In this document: in pieces, positions 33,721-44,666 of the stretch
How the letters are laid out: every line of letters begins with the position of its first letter
Position numbering within the stretch: position 1 is the first letter of the stretch
Assembly (NCBI GenBank): GCA_963969395.1
Contig: OZ017803.1
Coordinates: 20,088,001-20,152,000 of the forward strand
Source: Pseudoscleropodium purum
Lineage: Eukaryota > Streptophyta > Bryopsida > Hypnales > Brachytheciaceae
Direction of reading: 5' to 3'
DNA: 64,000 bases
The notes under the pieces: model-generated
Told to the model about the DNA's origin: nothing
The model's database searches: none
What the model saw: the letters and a program-made list of their open reading frames with translations, nothing else
Program-made: the position numbers and the translations under genes

Positions 33721-34832
33721 ACTAGACTTCATTGGGCCTATATAGTAGACAGAGATTCCAAGACAATTACTCAATTTCTTCGCTGACCTGTGCTAAATCC
33801 TATCAAACTCTAGTTTTGAACAGATTTTCCTCGGCCTCCACCAAAGATCCAAAACTCTTGTATTGTGCTCTTTTAAGACCTGTGACCTCCCTAGACCAAT
33901 CTACCTAAGAAAAATAAAGACTTGGCGTACAACCTCATTTACTACATAAAACCAAGCATTAGATGATTTTTAGCCCCTTTGGAGGGCTACAAGTTTTCCT
34001 ACATTTCAATGGGTTCCCAGACGCTAGAGACTGGCCCACAATAGCTACTTGATGTAGTAAAGAGACTATCACATCATTTTATTTTATTTATTTTTTAAAT
34101 TATTTTTTTCAACTTTTTATTTATTTTTTCATTTAAAAATTAATTAATTTTAAAAAGAATTTCTAGTGGCAACCATTTTTGAATTGCTAGGGGAAGAATG
34201 CTAGGAATAAGCATGAAACAACCCTCGAGACCCTCCAAAAAACATGTAATGTTTTGGAAGTTGGAACTCTTCACATATTGCGTCAAAGCTCTTGCTTTCG
34301 CAATCTACCCATTGCAATAGTATCCACAGTTTTTGACGCATCCACAAAGCCTTTGCACCTTCACAACAATCCCCGCCAATGCTCCATTCTCCAACAATGG
34401 AGTCAACTGCCTAAAAACACCAAGCTATCAACTAGGCCAAGAGTGCATACAACACCCACACCGCCAAATCGGCCAAGTATACAAGCAAAACATTTCCAAC
34501 AAATTCATGTAGTATTTGCATCCCTTGATGTTCTATGTGGTCCATTTAAACTCAACTTGCTTGCTTCGGGGAATCAAGATTTGAAGCTCGTGCAATCACT
34601 TTGTGGATGAATGCAAGAAACACTAATACTATTTTGCGTCGCACTTGCAATTTCTAAGTTGTGATCAACTATATTTTTTGCACATTGAAGCCAATTTACT
34701 TGAAATTTTTTATGAAGATCAGTATTTAGAAAATAATTAGAGAAATTATTTTTCAAAAATCTTCAAAAACCATTTTATATTTAAATTTCAATTTAGCTAA
34801 TTTGTCACACTTTGTAGTTTAGGGTTTTTTAG
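33720..34832 (+). other. Non-coding 3' region of the copia element
   Basis: Lies between RNase H and the 3' LTR. A 118-codon plus frame at 34254-34610 has no recognisable domain. This length of extra 3' sequence is unusual for copia elements and may include captured or inserted DNA. Confidence 0.5.
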
Positions 34833-35092
34833 CATTAGAGGATTTCTAGGTTCAGGGAGGGCCGCTTCAAGCAAGTGCGTCGGGAATTGCCTTCCTTTGC
34901 AGTTTTGGGGAACGACTATTCTCAATAAATTTTAAAAAAAAAATTTACTCTTAAAATGCAGAAAAAAAAAAAAATTTTTTTTGGACATGGCAATTGCCAT
35001 GCCATGTCAGTGAGCTGCCATGGCTCCCTGCGGGGCTATTCCCACAATGTGGGAACCCATAGCCCTCCTAGGGGTGAAAAAATCCTCTAATG
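34833..35092. mobile_element. MITE nested in the copia element (260 bp)
   Basis: Left CATTAGAGGATTTCTAGG and right CCTAGGGGTGAAAAAATCC ending in TCTAATG are imperfect inverted repeats. Inside are an A/T homopolymer junction and a hairpin, GACATGGCA with TGCCATGTC. The boundaries are inferred from the inverted repeat only. Confidence 0.6.
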
Positions 35093-35638
35093 TATTGGGG
35101 ACTACCCAAAATTAATGATCTAGAGCTGAAATTTGTGTGGTCTATTTCTACACTAGAGAAGCATGTGTCCACCAAAAAAAACTTTAAAAAAATATTATTT
35201 TATATCCTGTACATTCATGCAAACATGACTCCCTTGTGTGCACAATTTTGAATATTGAAAATGGTTTCAAGATCATTCTTTAGGTGAAATCTCTTTATCA
35301 TGAAGTCTTTTCATATTTCAAATTTTAATTTCTTTAAAAAATAATTTCCCTATTTTTTACAAATTAAAACGTCAAAGTACCTATTATCATGAGATTTTGT
35401 ACTTTTCTAGTTCTCCTACTTAAATTTTTTTTCTATGTTTTTCCTTCATAGAGTAACTTCTCTTTAAAGGTGGATACATTAAACATATTTTTTTTTTAAA
35501 CTTCAAATTTTTTTTCTAATTTTATAGTGCTTCTAAAAAAATCATGAGTATTGTGGACAATGCAACAAAAACAATCAATGTTTCTTGTAGTCACCCTTGT
35601 ACATAATTGATACTCCCAATCTCCCCATTGAGGGTGTA
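35093..35638 (+). other. AT-rich tail of the copia internal region
   Basis: Non-coding. A weak purine stretch, ATTGAGGGTG, just before the 3' LTR is the only candidate polypurine tract. Confidence 0.5.
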
Positions 35639-35820
35639 TGCTAGCATTAGGGTTACATTAGCAAGACATGGATGTTATCATCCATCCATATAGGAATCTC
35701 ACCTTATTAGACTAGATTAAACATTGTGTATTTAACCCCAAATACTTCTTGTGTTGATCATCTTTCTGTAATACCAAAATTGACCATGCTATTGTAGGAT
35801 GACCACAAGAACTTCCAACA
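35639..35820 (+). repeat. 3' LTR of the copia element
   Basis: 182 bp, beginning TGCTAGCATTAGGG and ending AACTTCCAACA, followed by the target duplication GAGCC. Confidence 0.9.
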
Positions 35821-35825
35821 GAGCC

Positions 35826-36400
35826 AACAAAAAGTAGCTTATGAATGACCAAAATAGTTCTTTTTCATGTTAAACTAAAATGGATTTCATCAAATTTTTA
35901 AGTGTACAATTTTTATTCACAGTCTAAGCACATCATTGGAGTTAAATTCAAATCATATTAGTTATTTTTTATATTTTCTATAGAATAGTTTAGCAAAAAA
36001 TGTATTATCAGGAAAAAAAATGGGTTAGTATTTTGTAGTAGTTGAATGATAAATTGAAGGATAGTCCAATTTTTTTGTGTCAACTACATAACAAATTAAT
36101 AATAGTGTGATAGGTTTTTGAAGAAATATTTGCAAAGAAGTTTGAAACCTCTTCAAGGTTACCTCATTGTGTGTCATAATGTGCTACATTTTTTTATTCA
36201 ATTTATCTCCTACCCCTTCAAAAATATTAATTTAAATGGAATTGAATTCATTTCATTTCCCCCCATCCCAAACCTATTTATAATTTTGGTGTGACATTTG
36301 GTGTGACATTTGATATGGGATATATAACAAATGCTACATCTGTATCCATATCTTGATTTTGTATCTATATGCCAAGTTGTATTTGTAGTCTGTATTTGAG
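35826..36400. other. AT-rich intergenic, no gene seen
   Basis: Contains a short tandem GGTGTGACATTTG (36289-36312). Nothing else noted. Confidence 0.5.
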
Positions 36401-36642
36401 GGTTGCTATTATGTGAGTATAGGAGTGTGAGCCCATGAGTTTAGAATACTATACACCTATTTTATAGGTGTATATACTATAGAAACTGTCTATGATAATA
36501 GGGTATATATATTACAAATACCCATATTATAGATATTTTTGATACATACACCTTCTATAGAGTGTAGTATCTATATTATAGGTACCTATATTGTAGGCTC
36601 AATGCTCACAAGCTCGCATTCTTAGGCTCACATACTAGCACC
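36401..36642. mobile_element. MITE with long inverted repeats, GGTGCTAGTATGTGAG family, copy 2
   Basis: Left GGTTGCTATTATGTGAGTAT and right AGGCTCACATACTAGCACC. Same plan and nearly the same length as 22721-22952, with ACACCTAT/ATAGGTGT internal palindromes. Confidence 0.8.
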
Positions 36643-38378
36643 GTTGGTCTATATCTGTATAAATACAATATTTATAGTCTATATTGTATCTATTTACTAT
36701 AGTGTCCTTACTTTGTATCCATACTTATATTTTATTTGTAGTCTGTACCCGTATTGTATCCCAAATTTTTTTAAGATTAATAGCATTAAGAGGACAAGGG
36801 TTAAAACAAAGATCAATAGCCCTAGATTTTACAAAACTAAGAGGATGTGGTTAATTGAAAAACCAAGACGGTTTGCCTCTTTTCAATACATTGTGTAATG
36901 TCACCCACTCACTTAACAAGTGAATGAATTAACAACCCCTTAGTTTTATATTTTCATTGCCTTCTATGTGTATATTGTTTCTAAACAAGCTAGATTGCAA
37001 TCAATAAGGGATTAACAACCATATTTCATATCCTATACATGTATCCATATATTGTACCTTATCAAACCTATGTTCTATATTATGTATTATATTATGTATG
37101 TCATAATCAAATTAGTATTCTTTATTAGTTATCCATATTTAATATCATATCTATGTATATTTTATACGTATTCTATATATCATATCCATGTCAAAGATTT
37201 TTGGGTTTGGATTTTTGGTAGTTGGGTTGGCAAACCATGTGTTTTATTTTATTTTTAAATTTAGAGTTTAGAAAAAAAAAGCAAGGTAAGTTTTCTAGGA
37301 GATAGTGTACTATAGTAAATCATCTCCTTGTGCAATTGAAAAACTCTACTTTTGAAAGAAAGTGAGCATATTGATTTGTTTGTTTTCATATATAGATCTT
37401 GTTTTTGTTTCCTAAATGATTTCAAACGACTAATAAATTGGACTCAAATTGATTTCCAAGATCCATCATTATGTGAATGCATCAAATTGCATGTGTATAA
37501 ATTTCATTGAATTGAAGAAATCGTCATTCAACATCCAAAAATCCAAACGTTTTAATCCCTATTCTACACTCAATCTACAATTCTCAATGTGAAATTGCAT
37601 TTGAATTTTATTGATATTAGAATGAAATTGAAAAAAATTGGATTCAACCAAAGGAATTTTGGATCAAAAGTAAGGGTCATCATAACATATAACAACTCTC
37701 CAATTCTATTGTAGTCATATCCTAGTATAGATCCCGTATGTTAACTTGAAAGGATGAAGCCTTAAAAAATGTAGTCGCATTCTATATCCTTAATTTTGTG
37801 TGTGCTAATTTGTCACATTGGAAAAATGTGAATTGTTTTATTTTATTTTTGAAGATATATCACAACTAATCAAATTTTTAATTGAAGATGTATGTTAAAT
37901 TTTATTAAACCAATTTTATTAAAAGTTTTTTCCAAAATACCAACCAAGAATTTCATTGTTAAAGGACAAATCAACTTCCCACTTGGACAAAATTCTTTAG
38001 ATTTCTATATTAGAACACACATTTCCAAAATTTGGTACTTTATATATATAATAATATATATCTAAAATTTATTTTCAATTTTTCATAAGTAAAAACATTA
38101 AAGAAATTTCTATGAATTAATTTTTTTTCGTAAAATCATAGTAATCATAGAATTCTTGAAGTAGGATGAAATGTTTAAGAGAATTGAAGATAATTGTAGT
38201 AAACATCATAATATAATTGGTGTATTCTTTAGGCTTGTACCAAAAGAATTTGATAGTAAAAGTTCAAAACTCATGTATTTTAAACTTTTAAGATGCTACT
38301 TCAAATCATTACAAAAATTTAAAATTGAATAAAAGTAAAATATTGGAACTACATTTTCTTTGATAATCATAAATTCAT
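36643..38378. other. AT-rich intergenic, no gene seen
   Basis: Holds the loose partner of the 15420-15700 repeat at about 36960-37260 and a (TA)n run near 38041. No supported gene. Confidence 0.5.
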
Positions 38379-38382
38379 TTAA

Positions 38383-39295
38383 CCCCTAAAAGACTAAGTT
38401 GCATTTTTGGCAACATAGCAATTTTGGGTAGCTTACTATGAATGGAGTTTTTTTTATTTTTTTGCTGAAATTTTCACACACAATGGGGACAAGTTTTTCT
38501 TTAAGGTCCAATAATTTTCATAACTTTTGATTACATGCTACAAAAGTTATTGCATGATATGAAGTTTTTTTCACTGGGCGGGCTGTTTGGGCAGATTAGA
38601 AAAAACATTTTTTTCATAAATAAAGTTTTGAAATTAGTTTTTTAGTGTATATATATATATTTGAATCATTTCATTTTGATCAATAAATCAAAAGTTATGA
38701 GGAGTTTTAGTTTATGGGCAATTATGGATTCTCTACTCTAAAATAAACTCTCTAGTTGTTTATTTAACTCAATTTTCAATATTTTTGGAAAAAAAATAAA
38801 ACCTTAGCATGTAGATGCTTATTACAACATTGGAACCATTGGGATTGACATTTTTCAATTCCATTATTAAATTATTAACAATTTAGTATTTTGATTCATT
38901 TTCACTTCTTTCTATTTACAATTTTTTCCCTATATGTTGTACAATTCCAAATGATCTAAAATTTTTCAAGCATGTAGCCAACTTTCCTTGAAGAATGAAT
39001 CCAAAGAGTTGCAACCATTTTGAACATTTTTTCATAAAAATGTGACCTTGTAAAGCAAAGATGCTTGATTTTTTGCAAGGCCAAGAAAAGGCTTTTTGTC
39101 ACTTCAAATGCTAATATCTTGCAATCTACACAATGAAAATTTTGAAATTTTTTCCACATCTTTTCAAATCATCTTACTACAAGACAATATAGTCGGATTT
39201 ATCCAAAAAAAAATTAAATTTTTTTTTGGTACTTGTCCTAAAAATGATAGTTTTGAAGTGTTTTCCATAAAAACATAGTCAAAGAACTTTAGGGA
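38383..39295 (+). mobile_element. TTAA-flanked MITE, CCCCTAAAG family, copy 2 (913 bp)
   Basis: Left terminus CCCCTAAAAGACTAAG and right terminus GAACTTTAGGGA, flanked by TTAA at 38379-38382 and 39296-39299. Left subterminal TTTTTGGCAACATAGCAATT and right subterminal AAAACATAGTCAAAG recur in the 50207 copy. No protein-coding frame of note. Confidence 0.87.
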
Positions 39296-39299
39296 TTAA

Positions 39300-40363
39300 A
39301 ACCAAGAACTATATGAATTGGTAGGTTTGACTTTCAACATTCCCTTCAAGCTTGTAATGTCCTTTAACTCTTCTTTGAAAGCTTCATTTCTCTTGTAGAA
39401 TTGGAATTCACAAGAGATCATTTTTATCACCGATGTTGCCAAAGAATCTAAAAGTTGCCAAAGTTTATTACAATTGAAAGTAATATGAGGTGTAAACATC
39501 TCATTTGGTAGAAAAATTACCAACACTTCAATAAGACATATCCACTCTAAAATTTAAAAGACTTAAAAGAACAATTTAATGAAAATAAAAATTTTCAATT
39601 ATGATAACAAAATGTCTTTAAACTACCCTAAAAAGACATCCAAAAATTAGTTGTGCTTACTGGATTCTTTGAACCCATGACTTTTACAATCGAATTCCTA
39701 CTAGTATCCATAGCCTAAGCACAATCATCTAAGTTGATGTGGAGAATGAAATTCTCACCATCAATGAAACGTTCAAGCTTGGTTAGTTTGTTACTTCTCA
39801 TTACAACTAATGCTAAATGTGCCAAAAATAAATAAATAAAAACATTCATCTATTAATGTTTTTTGAAAATTTCCAATTGACAACTATTGGTGCCTAGAAA
39901 ATATAAGTTGAAATTGGCCTCATAAGTCATTTACTATGCCAAATGCTTTCTTACTATGGACCAATATTTTCTTAGAACATCAAGATCCTTGCATTGAATT
40001 TGACCTATGATCTTTAGTCAAAGTAGATGAAAAGTACTTTGGGTCCTTCCAATATTTACTTAGGCTATATTCAACAATATCAACTATAGGCCTATCAACT
40101 CTAAATTTAGCTAAAATCATCCTATATTCTACATCCTATATTCATCATATATTCCACATCTAATTGGTCAATTTACTATTCATGTGATACATTTGAGGAA
40201 GAATAGGATAAAAAAACAAGAAATTGAAAACCTCTTTGAAATAAGGAGTAGATGTGAAGTTTTAGTGTGCATGGATGCAAATACTTTTTTTACTTCATAA
40301 TGTGAAATACCAAATAAATAAATTTGCAACTTTTGGCACATCAAAGAGTGAGCATAGCTTTCA
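39300..40363. other. AT-rich intergenic, no gene seen
   Basis: Short minus frame at 39296-39526 unrecognised. Nothing else noted. Confidence 0.5.
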
Positions 40364-40366
40364 ACA

Positions 40367-40580
40367 CACTATAAAAAAACAAAGTTTATTGATGTCAAAA
40401 GGAACAAATTTTAGGTGAAATCGAAAAAAATAACCCATGTTTTTATGTCAACAATGATGTCCAATACAACATCAATGGACATCATTGTTGACATAAAAAC
40501 ATGGGTTGTCTTTTTCGGTCAACTAAAATCCATTCCTTTTGATGCCAATTCGTCACCTAAAACAAGGTTTTCTTATAGTG
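40367..40580. mobile_element. CACTA-type MITE forming a long hairpin (214 bp)
   Basis: Left CACTATAAAAAAACAAAG and right CAAGGTTTTCTTATAGTG are inverted repeats beginning with CACTA, with a perfect 3-bp duplication ACA at 40364-40366 and 40581-40583. Both traits define the CACTA (En/Spm) superfamily. The inner arms, from AACCCATGTTTTTATG to its exact reverse complement, pair perfectly for about 32 bases around a short loop near 40473-40486, so almost the whole element folds on itself. Confidence 0.9.
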
Positions 40581-40584
40581 ACAA

Positions 40585-41865
40585 CTATAACTAAGATATG
40601 AGGTGCTAAAACTATTTATGCTCTGAAAGCATTCTTTAAGAAAAAGGTACATATTTCATTCTTTAATTTATTGATTGCATTCCCTAATGTACAAACAACA
40701 AACATATCAAGGTTAGGATAGTTTTAGAGCCTTTCATGATTCCAACCTCAAAATTCATAACTAATTCTTCAAGAATCCAAAAAACATGAAACAACTTGTA
40801 GATGCAAATTTCCATTTTTTTCAAGAATCTTTGACAAAAAATTATTTTAATAGATCTAACACTCCTCAAAATCAAAATCAGCACTTCAATAGTTGTTTCA
40901 TGCACCTCCTATCTTAATTGATAAACCATACATTTGGACTACAAACACATTGTACTTCAAAAATCTCTACAATATACAATAGAACCTCTAATAAGCAAAG
41001 AATTGAGATTGGTTTGACACATTAGTTATTACATTAGGTGATTAGGGAGGGTCATTTGCATTCATGACGTTTGTATATAGGTGAGCTTGGGATGGACAAT
41101 CAATTTCACTTCTATTAGAGAGGTATAAGTATCCTATGAAAGTGCCCATGCTCTAAAAGTGATCATGACATAGAGGTACATTTTTCTTTCTTCAACGTAC
41201 TAATTGTGTAAACTTGAGGAGGTGGTCGCTTCTAGTGACCACTACATTTCAACTTCAAATTTTTTTAACTAATTCCATGAAGGTCCAAAAAATATGAAAC
41301 AACTTGGTGTTAGATGCCAACTCCATTTTTCTTCCTACAGAAATTTACTGAAAATTGTTTCAAGGAGTTTATCTTCTCCTGAAAGGCAATCAACTGCTGT
41401 GAAATGGTCACTTCAAGAGCAGACTACCTTATTACATTACATTAGAGAGTGTTGCTTACTAGATGTTCTACTGTCAAACTGTCCACTGCCGAAATCCAGG
41501 TACTGTAACTGTTTTTTTTTCTTCAAAATGGACGGCGAGCAGGAACTGTAACTTAGATGCACGTCTGCAAGAGTGCCTGCACGATATACTTCGTGATACA
41601 ATTAAAATTAGTATGTACGGTAAGACCACAACAACCGAGCGATAACCATACCCACATGTAGTATAAAACCTGCAAAACTCGCTTGGATTAGTAGCCTACA
41701 AATCAGTCAAACACAAATAATTGATGAAATCAAAAGAAATCCCCGCTTGTCAAGAGGAGGTGTAGATCATGTGAGGTCTTCGCCAAAATGGTCAGTCGAG
41801 GTGAATTCCATTCGGTCTCTGCAGGGCAGGACTTTGTTTTCCAGCGACCTTAACTTGAAGTGCGA
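40585..41865. other. Intergenic, no supported gene
   Basis: AT-rich until about 41370, then moderate GC. Small overlapping plus frames at 41294-41645 are unrecognised. Confidence 0.45.
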
Positions 41866-41960
41866 CACTGTTTTGTTTTGTTTCTTCTTGAAACACAAGG
41901 ACCATTTCCATTGATAAGGGAAACAATACAAAGAAGCGGAGGAGCAGGTCCTGGGCGAGC
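41866..41960 (-). mobile_element. SINE/LINE-tail-like retroposon fragment
   Basis: TTTTGTTTTGTTTCTTCTTG, GAAACACAAGGACCATTTCC, ATTGATAAGG, AACAATACAAAG follow the same order as the 10545-11010 cluster, more diverged. Confidence 0.45.
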
Positions 41961-42223
41961 CCACAAAGGGAACAACTTTTCAAATTTTCAACAACCTTAT
42001 ACTCCTGTTTTTCAATTTTCTAAATACTATTTTCTATGAAGGGCAGGCAGAAAAGCCAGCTGAGCAACCGAGAGACCGGAGTCAAAGGACGACACTGTTG
42101 TTTCCATGTGTTGTTTCCATGTGGGCTTGAAGGCTGCCGTTGCTTCAAGGTTACTGTGCTGTCCGGCTCCTTCCTCCCTCCCTCCCTCCCCGGTCTTTGA
42201 TGTGTCTGTGTTGTCCTGTGTCT

Positions 42224-42330
42224 GTGTCTGGATTCTTTAATTTCCTGACAGGACACTTGTGGTTGGCAGGCTTGAAATTGTATTGTGCCTGTTTTGCAAT
42301 GAAATTTCGTTTCGTTTGTTTCAATACAGA
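42224..42330 (+). mobile_element. SINE/LINE-tail-like retroposon fragment (plus)
   Basis: The plus strand reads GACAGGACACTTGTGGTTGG, CAGGCTTGAAATTGTATTGTG, TTTTGCAATGAAATTTCGTTTC, GTTTGTTTCAATA. This is the reverse of the minus-strand copies, so the family is inserted in both orientations. Confidence 0.55.
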
Positions 42331-42597
42331 AAAGAAAGTCCTGCAACTGATAAGATGGGGTACAAAATACTTCAGTGCATACGTTACTCGAGTTGAGTTG
42401 GAGTTGCAGTGTTGGTGAACCCTGAAACGACCGGTTGGTCACTGTGGAAATCAATCATCCTTTCAATTCCGTACATTGTGAATCATCTACTGTACTTCGT
42501 AAATCCATAGTTAAATCCATAGTCAAACTCATTGGTGGTAAAACCACTGGGCAAAACCTCCTTTTTTTTCTGTATGACACATGCACTTCTGTTTTGT

Positions 42598-42791
42598 GTC
42601 CGATGGATGACAGGGAATCAAACTCTATAGGACAGAAGTGCAACTGTTCATCCTCAAAATTTGTTTTGGAAAGGGAAGATCTTCTACATTAGTTTGACTT
42701 GCAATGACTACTTTTGCAATTTTGAAGGCTAATGATTCACACAGTAATAGAAAAGGATGATTTCGAGGGTCACCCCTTCGGCGTTTAAGGG
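42598..42791. mobile_element. TTAA-type short MITE, CCCTTRAAC family, partial copy
   Basis: Right end CGGCGTTTAAGGG followed by TTAA (42792-42795). TGTGTCCGATGGATGACA, TAGTTTGACTTGCAATGACTA and GAGGGTCACCCCTTCGG match 60730-60903. The left terminus is missing or replaced. Confidence 0.65.
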
Positions 42792-42819
42792 TTAAATAAG
42801 GTAGAGAGATTCTTTGCAG

Positions 42820-43500
42820 TCTCCGCGTCGATCCTCACATGGTGCCCGCGTACGTACGTACGTCCACACTGGGCCTCCGTTTCCTCACTGAGCCTCCGCG
42901 TCCTCACAGGGCCCCACGTCCACACAGGACCTCCGATCGATCCCGTTTCCTCACTGGACCTCCTAGTCCTTACAGAGGAAGAGCCTCCTGAAGAGCCCGG
43001 CTTAAGTTAAACGGTAGAATGAGACCTTGAGTGGCACTGCATTTTCTAAGCATGCTGGCTCGAGCTCGCTCTCTCTCTCTCGTAATCTTGTTGTTGAAGG
43101 AGTTTTCGTTTGAAGGTGCACAGCAGATCGAGCTAGCTGGTTTACTTCCTTCAATTCTATGTGTTCCCTTGCTGTGGAGTTGTGATCGAGTCCTTACGTA
43201 CACCGTCGGTGTCTGTCTGATCGAGCTAGCTACGAGCGCAGTCTGTAGAGAAGCTGCTGGAGCTTTTGACGAGGCATTGTTTCCATTGGAGACGAAGGTC
43301 CCTGTCACTTGAAGGAGAGTTTTGGATTAGTGCTTAATTAACTTGAGCGGAGCTTTGATGCTTGCTGCTGCGATGTTCATTCATTCCGAGGCTGTGCTTG
43401 GACCGTGGCATTCTGGAGCTCTGCTTCTGGCTGGGCGTGTGGAAGCGGACCCTGTGAATTTGAGAATGCTGGCTTTGATATAGTTGTTTTGGTGGTTTTC
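42820..43500. other. GC-rich island, no assigned gene
   Basis: Higher GC than anything within several kb, with CpG, a (TC)n run near 43068-43080, and GATCGAGCTAGCT occurring twice (43126-43138 and 43219-43231). Open frames of about 93 and 112 codons on opposite strands overlap and neither is recognisable. It could be the promoter or leader of the ankyrin relic 1.2 kb downstream. Confidence 0.4.
42848..42990. repeat. Imperfect tandem repeats, about 19-24 bp, CTCACTGGGCCTCC type
   Basis: After a (GTAC)n-like stretch, six units of the form CGTYCTCACTGGRCCTCC run to about 42985. The array is GC-rich. Confidence 0.7.
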
Positions 43501-43509
43501 TAAGTCTGT

Positions 43510-44660
43510 TGAGAGCTTTTTCATGGAGTGATAGATGATGCGGTGTGTTTTCACGCTACGAAAATAGAGTCACAAATTGGCAATTTCACCTTTTTGCAAC
43601 TTTGACACTTGCTTCTGAATTTTGGGCTTTATGGAATCTTTATTCTTTTTGGATTCAATATTTGGGTGTTGGTTTGGCAAGATGCTAAACCTGTCATTTG
43701 AAGTGAGTTTTGTAGGGTGAATTTATCCTTGGGAAAAACAAATGAATTTTTTTATTTGCCACACATGATAAAATTTGAAAAGACCCTAGATTAGCTAGGA
43801 GAGGTGAGGAACATATAATTAAGACAACACAAAAATTGTTTTTTTGTTTTTTTTACAATTACCCTACAGAACACATAATTCACCTTGTGGGACCTACTCT
43901 AAATGATGGGTTTAGTGTCTTGCATTGGTTTCTATATGTTTCCAAAATTTGATAATTTTTAGAACTAGAAAATCTACCAAACTAAACCTTGTATAGTGTG
44001 TCACTTATTGAAATATATAGATATAGCAAGAAATCAAACTAGCTTGCTTTCATACTTAAATGCTATATACTTGCACATCTTTATTTGAAGGAAAATAATT
44101 TTTTTTTTAAATTCAAAATTCAAAATTATTTTCAATCTTTTTTTAATATAATTAAAACTTTAAAAAATTTCAAAAAACATTTTTGACCCTTTGATTATAA
44201 ATTTAGGTTTTCAAATTATTAGGTCTTAAGATAATCTAATATTGTAAAGGCCAAGTATAAAAAAAATTCACCTTGTATATATTATTACACATTGCACATC
44301 ATTTATTTGTGATTCATTCATTTTTAGCTTCTACATAGATGTTGTTTTGAAAGAATTTCAGAGCAATTTTGAAAGAATTTCTAAATCTCTAAATCTTTGC
44401 AATGCTTTTTTATTTTCCATTTTTTTTCTAAAAAAAACTTATGTATGTAATAGAATTTTTAGAAATCAATTTTTGTGTTTTCTATTTTGTAAAAATTCAT
44501 TACAACACGAATTTCAAAATGACCATTGTAGTGATAATTTCTCTATATGTATAATGTACATTAGAAAAGCAATTTTGATCTCAAGGTGATAGGAGTACAT
44601 GTAGCATGAAAACACCCTATGTGAAACTTTTGTATTTTTTAATTTCAATCAAAGTTATTT
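43510..44660. other. AT-rich intergenic, no gene seen
   Basis: Nothing recognised other than short A/T homopolymers. Confidence 0.5.
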
Positions 44661-44666
44661 CATATT

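Larger units (their letters stand above)
28882..35820 (+). mobile_element. Ty1/copia LTR retrotransposon, full length but coding-dead
   Basis: Two short LTRs bound a 6.9-kb element flanked by a perfect 5-bp target duplication, GAGCC (28877-28881 and 35821-35825). A primer site complementary to initiator-Met tRNA follows the 5' LTR. Domain order is gag, zinc knuckle, protease, integrase, reverse transcriptase, RNase H, which defines the copia superfamily. Visible marks are a CX2CX4HX4C knuckle at 30100-30141, a protease site where the expected Asp-Ser-Gly reads DFG (30394-30402), WHQQLGH of the integrase at 30915-30935, and YVDD of the reverse transcriptase at 32781-32792. Many in-frame stops and frameshifts interrupt every domain, so it cannot move by itself. 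About 1.9 kb between RNase H and the 3' LTR is non-coding and holds a MITE. Confidence 0.93.

Noticed and set aside
42020..42454. 144-codon minus-strand frame
   Set aside because: It runs through a retroposon tail fragment at 42224-42330 and a CCTCC low-complexity run.
43031..43312. 93-codon plus and 112-codon minus frames in the GC-rich island
   Set aside because: They overlap on opposite strands, and neither resembles a protein. Long frames are expected by chance in GC-rich DNA.
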